Below are positions 7,437 through 10,694 of a DNA stretch of 10,694 nucleotides, in pieces. Both the position numbers and the translations under genes were made by a program. The DNA lies in assembly GCA_905236315.1 (NCBI GenBank), contig CAJOPO010000142.1:1-10694 (forward strand). The letters run 5' to 3'. Origin of the DNA: an uncultured Treponema sp. (GTDB lineage: Bacteria > Spirochaetota > Spirochaetia > Treponematales > Treponemataceae). The notes under the pieces are model-generated. The model had not been told where the DNA came from, searched no databases, and saw nothing but the letters and a program-made list of their open reading frames with translations. How positions within the stretch are numbered: position 1 is the stretch's first letter; every line of letters starts with the position of its first letter.

Positions 7437-8234
7437 ATGAAAAAAGTATTTATTTTTAATTTTACGCTAGCGTTATTTATCTTTTTGTTAATATCCTGCT
7501 CTGGCACTAAACAAAAAGCAAAAACAATAATTGTTGGTACAGGAACGGCATACAAGCCGTATTGCTATCTTGACGAAAACGGAAATTTAGTAGGTTATGA
7601 AAAAGATGTTCTTGATGCCATAGATGAACTTTTACCACAATATACGTTCAAATATGAAACATTTGATTTTTCAAATATTCTTCTTGCTTTAAATGCAGGA
7701 AAAATTGACATAGGTGCACATCAGTTTGAAGAAAGTGAAGAACGCCGTAAGAATTATCTTTTTAGCACAGAAACTTATAATTCCTTCATAACCCACATAG
7801 TTGTGCTAAAAGATAGGACTGACATCAATGAATTTGAAGACTTAATCGGAAAAACAGTCCAGATAAATGTAGGGGACAATAGTGCAGCGTCCATCTTGAA
7901 ATATAATGAAAATGCCCCTAAGGATAAGCAGATAAATACATTCATCACGAAATCTCTTCAATCTGAACCACAGATAGCAGGATTTAAAAGTCATCAGTTT
8001 GATGCATCGTTTATGACCTTGCTTGACTTAGACAGGCTTAACAATGATTATGGTGATATTTTAAAGTATGTAGGGGACCCCTTAAATTCTTCTTATTCGT
8101 ATCTAGTATTCAAAAAAGATAACACTGAATTGCAACAGGCTGTTGACGGCGCACTAAAACAATTAAAAGAATCTGGAAAACTCTCTGAACTTGCTATTAA
8201 AAATCTTGGTAGAGATACTACTAAAGGGGAATAA
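7437..8234 (+). CDS. Amino-acid ABC importer, solute-binding lipoprotein
   Basis: A 265-residue extracytoplasmic binding protein of the SBP_bac_3 (polar amino acid/cystine) type. Residues 1-20 form a lipoprotein signal peptide with lipobox LLIS-C21, so the mature protein is lipid-anchored. The mature domain begins IIVGTGTAYKPYCYLDENG, followed by VGYEKDVLDAI (52-62). The arginine that normally grips the ligand carboxylate lies in ERRKNYLFS (102-110), and GKTVQINVGDNSA (138-150) and the FDASFMTLLDLDRL region (188-201) are the other usual ligand-contact segments. ATG 7437 is six bases from AAGGAG (7425-7430) and only 13 bp after the NifK-like stop, so import appears co-transcribed with the reductase. 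The permeases and ATPase follow directly. The ligand cannot be read from sequence; a sulfur-containing amino acid or other organosulfur compound is inferred from the operon. Confidence 0.9.
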   Translation: MKKVFIFNFTLALFIFLLISCSGTKQKAKTIIVGTGTAYKPYCYLDENGNLVGYEKDVLDAIDELLPQYTFKYETFDFSNILLALNAGKIDIGAHQFEESEERRKNYLFSTETYNSFITHIVVLKDRTDINEFEDLIGKTVQINVGDNSAASILKYNENAPKDKQINTFITKSLQSEPQIAGFKSHQFDASFMTLLDLDRLNNDYGDILKYVGDPLNSSYSYLVFKKDNTELQQAVDGALKQLKESGKLSELAIKNLGRDTTKGE

Positions 8235-8236
8235 CT

Positions 8237-8956
8237 ATGGGTGAGTTTTTTTCTTGGCAGCGCGTTGTAGAAAACTTTCCACGCCTTATGGTAAAATTGC
8301 CACTTACATTTGAAATTGTTGTGCTTGCTTTTTGCTTTGGAGCATTGCTAGGAGTAATTATTTCATTTATCGAAATCAAAAAGACTCCTGTAGTCTATCA
8401 ACTTTTAAGAGTGTTTATTTCTTTTGAAAGGGGAACACCTCTTTTGGTGCAAATGCTCGTAATGTATTATGGCTTACCTCTTATATTAGAAAATGTATTT
8501 AGCATAGATACACGCAACTGGGAAAAACTCACATTTGTAATTATAACTTACACACTTAATCAGGCGGCATTCTTAAGTCAGTATTTTAGGGGTGCTATTC
8601 TAGCCATTCCTAAAGGGCAAACAGAAGCCGCCCTTTCTTGTGGATTAACACAAACGCAATGTTTTACAAGAATAATATTTCCCCAAGCTGTACGTATCGC
8701 AATCCCTAGCGTATGTCTTGAGCTTGTGGGCTTATTCCAAGATACATCTCTTGTGTGCATGGTAGGTGTTATTGATATTGTAGGAAGAGCGCAAGCGTTG
8801 GGCAGTCTTACAAATCACACTTTTGAAAGTTATTGGATAGTGGCATTTACATTTGTAGTCATAAGCCTGCTTCTTTCTGCAGCAAATAAAAAGATAGAAG
8901 CAAAGTTAAACTTTTCTAGTTCCGTTTCACTGGCAAATAAGGAGAAGAGAGCATGA
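8237..8956 (+). CDS. Amino-acid ABC importer permease 1
   Basis: A 239-residue inner-membrane permease of the HisM/GlnP type. Hydrophobic segments are visible around residues 24-45, 68-88, 98-116, 155-180 and 198-216. The cytoplasmic coupling loop that docks to the ATPase is at about 130-151 (EAALSCGLTQTQ then RIIFPQA), preceded by the usual RGAILAIPKGQ. ATG 8237 follows the binding-protein stop by two bases, and the ribosome site AGGGGA is six bases upstream, inside the previous gene. Its TGA overlaps the next start as ATGA, so the two permeases are translationally coupled and most likely form a heterodimer. Confidence 0.92.
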   Translation: MGEFFSWQRVVENFPRLMVKLPLTFEIVVLAFCFGALLGVIISFIEIKKTPVVYQLLRVFISFERGTPLLVQMLVMYYGLPLILENVFSIDTRNWEKLTFVIITYTLNQAAFLSQYFRGAILAIPKGQTEAALSCGLTQTQCFTRIIFPQAVRIAIPSVCLELVGLFQDTSLVCMVGVIDIVGRAQALGSLTNHTFESYWIVAFTFVVISLLLSAANKKIEAKLNFSSSVSLANKEKRA

Positions 8957-9615
8957 CGTTTAACTTATTATATTTAGCAGACTGCCTTAAATCTGGGATA
9001 AGCTATATTCATGTTTCGCTACTTTTAGCTATTATTCCACTTGCTATAGGAACAATGCTTGGAACTGTTATAGCACTAATTAGAATTTTTAGGATTCCTT
9101 TTTTAGCTAGACTGTTTGATATATTTATTCCAATCTATAATGGAATTCCAGTAATAGTTTCTTTATTCATTTACAATTTAATATATCTTATATATTTTAA
9201 GTCATCGGTTTCGGGAGTAATAAACGTGGCTCTTTTTACATTTAGCATGGGGCAAACAACCCATCTTTCTGAAAGCATAAGAGCAGCGTTTCTTGCAATT
9301 CCAAAAGGTCAGTATGAAGCTTCCTATTCGGCAGGGCTTACGACTTTGCAAACTTTACGCCGCATAATTATTCCACAGGTAATACCTGTTATGTTACCTG
9401 GCTTTACAAATATGACAGTAGGAGCAATAAAAAATTCTTCCATTGTAATGGCAATAGGAATTACGGAAGTGTTAAACGGCTCTACAATTCCATGTGCAAA
9501 CACTTATAGTTTTCTTGAAGGCTATGTAGCGGCTGCAATTATTTATTGGGTGTTAAACATAATCGCAGAAAACATATTACACTTTATAGAAAAACATTTT
9601 ATAAAAAATAGATAG
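8953..9615 (+). CDS. Amino-acid ABC importer permease 2
   Basis: A 220-residue permease of the same family as its upstream neighbour and its presumed heterodimer partner. Membrane segments appear near residues 21-43, 57-82, 88-104, 143-170 and 189-206. The ATPase-coupling loop is at about 122-141 ([12 protein letters not shown] then RRIIIPQ), again preceded by [10 protein letters not shown]. It starts in the four-base ATGA overlap at 8953-8956, with AAGGAG (8939-8944) upstream. Two different permease subunits with one binding protein and one ATPase is the composition of cystine-type importers such as TcyKLMN of Bacillus. That comparison concerns architecture only and does not prove the substrate. 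Confidence 0.92.
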   Translation: MTFNLLYLADCLKSGISYIHVSLLLAIIPLAIGTMLGTVIALIRIFRIPFLARLFDIFIPIYNGIPVIVSLFIYNLIYLIYFKSSVSGVINVALFTFSMGQTTHLSESIRAAFLAIPKGQYEASYSAGLTTLQTLRRIIIPQVIPVMLPGFTNMTVGAIKNSSIVMAIGITEVLNGSTIPCANTYSFLEGYVAAAIIYWVLNIIAENILHFIEKHFIKNR

Positions 9616-9635
9616 GCACAAAAAGGGAGAGGATT

Positions 9636-10388
9636 ATGATTGAATTAAAAAACGTAAAAAAATCATTTGGCGACTTAGATGTATTAAAAGGTGTTTCCCT
9701 TTCTGTAAACAAGAGTGAAGTTGTGGTAATACTAGGTCCTAGTGGGTCGGGAAAAACAACATTACTTCGTTCAATAAATTTTTTAGAAAAGGCAGATGAA
9801 GGAACTCTTACCATTGGGGACACACAAGTTGATTTACACTCTGCACACAAAAAAGAAATTTTGGAAATAAGGCGAAAAACTGCTATGGTGTTCCAGAACT
9901 ATAATCTATTTGCAAATAAAACTGCTTTAGAAAATATTACAGAAGGGCTTGTAACTGCAAGAAAGGTTTCTGCTACAAAAGCAAAAGAGAGAGCCTTAGA
10001 TGAACTAAAAAAAGTGGGGCTTTTGGATAAGGCAGATTACTATCCATCACAACTTTCTGGTGGGCAACAACAGAGAATCGGCATTGCAAGGGCTGTTGCT
10101 CTTGACGCGGAAGTGATTTTATTTGATGAACCCACTAGTGCCCTTGACCCTGAGCTTGTGGGGGAAACATTGCAGATTATAAAAAACGTTGCAAGGGAAG
10201 GACACACTATGATTGTAGTTACCCATGAAATGTCTTTTGCAGAAGAAGTTGCTGATAAAGTCGTTTTTATGGATGGCGGCGTTATTGTGGAAGAAGGAAG
10301 TCCTTTAGACATTTTCTCTCACCCAAAAGAAGAGAGAACAAAGCAATTTCTAAAGCGTATTCTTCCGCAAGATATGTATTTTATATAG
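9636..10388 (+). CDS. Amino-acid ABC importer ATPase
   Basis: A 250-residue cytosolic ATP-binding subunit of the GlnQ/HisP/TcyN type that powers the importer. All motifs are intact: Walker [10 protein letters not shown] (34-42), Q-loop Q87 (MVFQNYNLF), signature [14 protein letters not shown] (140-153), Walker B VILFDE (160-165), D-loop SALD (168-171) and the H-loop histidine H197 (VVTHEM). The length is typical, with no regulatory C-terminal domain of the MetN kind. ATG 9636 is six bases after GGGAG (9625-9629). The gene ends nine bases before the second NifX-like gene, so the operon continues past the importer. Confidence 0.95.
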   Translation: MIELKNVKKSFGDLDVLKGVSLSVNKSEVVVILGPSGSGKTTLLRSINFLEKADEGTLTIGDTQVDLHSAHKKEILEIRRKTAMVFQNYNLFANKTALENITEGLVTARKVSATKAKERALDELKKVGLLDKADYYPSQLSGGQQQRIGIARAVALDAEVILFDEPTSALDPELVGETLQIIKNVAREGHTMIVVTHEMSFAEEVADKVVFMDGGVIVEEGSPLDIFSHPKEERTKQFLKRILPQDMYFI

Positions 10389-10397
10389 GAGATGTAT

Positions 10398-10694
10398 ATG
10401 TCATATAAGATTGCAGTTGCTTCAAGCGATAAAGAAAATATAAATGTACATTTTGGTGCTGCTACTTTCTTCTATATATATGATGTTGATGAAAATGCTA
10501 ATTACATTCTTTCTGAAACTCGCTCTGTTACTACTCAAAATACAAACGAAGAGAGTAATTGCTTAAATCCTAACAAGTGTGGAAGCGGAACTTCCTGTGC
10601 AAGTGGCTGCAATGGAAACGCGCAGTCTGAAAAAGTTGAACTAATAAGCGATGTGCGTGCGGTAGTCTGCTCTAAGATAGGATTCAATGTGCAA
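10398..10694 (+). CDS. Second NifX-like protein with Cys-rich insertion (partial, runs off window)
   Basis: The first 99 residues of a protein of the NifX/NafY cofactor-binding family, open to the window edge. The start YKIAVASSD then NVHFGAATFFYIYDVD matches the gene at 2345-2716 and the family core. After about residue 50 it carries a Cys-rich segment with C55, C61, C67 and C71 (spacing x5, x5, x3; NCLNPNKCGSGTSCASGCNG) that the first copy lacks, before the family resumes at VELISDVRAVVCSKIG (80-95), which also contains C91. The extra cysteines may bind an Fe-S cluster or metal. ATG 10398 is six bases from AGGAG (10387-10391). Its place after the importer shows that nitrogenase-type cofactor genes bracket the transport genes. 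The C-terminus and any further domain lie outside the window. Confidence 0.85.
   Translation, partial: MSYKIAVASSDKENINVHFGAATFFYIYDVDENANYILSETRSVTTQNTNEESNCLNPNKCGSGTSCASGCNGNAQSEKVELISDVRAVVCSKIGFNVQ

Overview
The window is one stretch of a low-GC bacterial genome with every recognisable gene on the + strand. It holds a regulated 5' leader and then an almost unbroken operon of eleven genes running off the right edge. The AT-rich composition, strong AAGGAG-type ribosome binding sites and a lipobox-bearing solute-binding protein fit an anaerobe such as a spirochaete (Treponema-like) or a clostridium. Taxonomy cannot be settled from the window alone.

Layout. Positions 1-331 contain no gene. 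They hold five copies of a 13-bp AAGGTAnTACCTT palindrome at an exact 22-bp period (104-204), then a sigma70-like promoter (about 249-278) flanked and overlapped by two related ACCTAT...GGT inverted repeats. Positions 332-412 encode a 26-residue leader peptide with five consecutive cysteine codons near its end, a hallmark of cysteine-responsive attenuation. The operon follows: canonical cysteine synthase (cysK, 533-1471); a NifB-type radical SAM cofactor maturase without the NifX domain (1480-2352); a separate small NifX/NafY-like protein (2345-2716); a NifH-type reductase (2747-3595); a divergent cysteine-synthase paralogue (3619-4635); a NifD-like subunit (4651-6135); a NifK-like subunit broken by one in-frame TAA (6119-7423); a polar-amino-acid/cystine-type ABC importer (binding lipoprotein, two permeases, ATPase; 7437-10388); and the start of a second NifX-like gene with a Cys-rich insertion (10398 to the edge).

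How the genes may work together. The nitrogenase-like proteins keep the cysteine ligands for the 4Fe-4S cluster of the reductase and for the P-cluster, and apparently the Cys/His pair that anchors the active-site cofactor. The NifD-like protein has lost the residues equivalent to the nitrogenase active-site Gln191 and His195 (Trp and Phe instead), and neither NifE/NifN scaffold nor other Mo-nitrogenase assembly genes are visible here. This argues against N2 fixation. Two cysteine synthases inside the operon, an amino-acid-type importer and a poly-Cys leader point to sulfur assimilation. My working model is a nitrogenase-like reductase, analogous in logic to methylthio-alkane reductase (MarBHDK), that reductively liberates sulfide or a thiol from an imported organosulfur compound, with CysK enzymes capturing it as cysteine or a derivative. 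The substrate is unknown and the model is inference. The broken NifK-like gene means that in this strain the pathway may be inactive, unless the stop is an assembly error or is read through.
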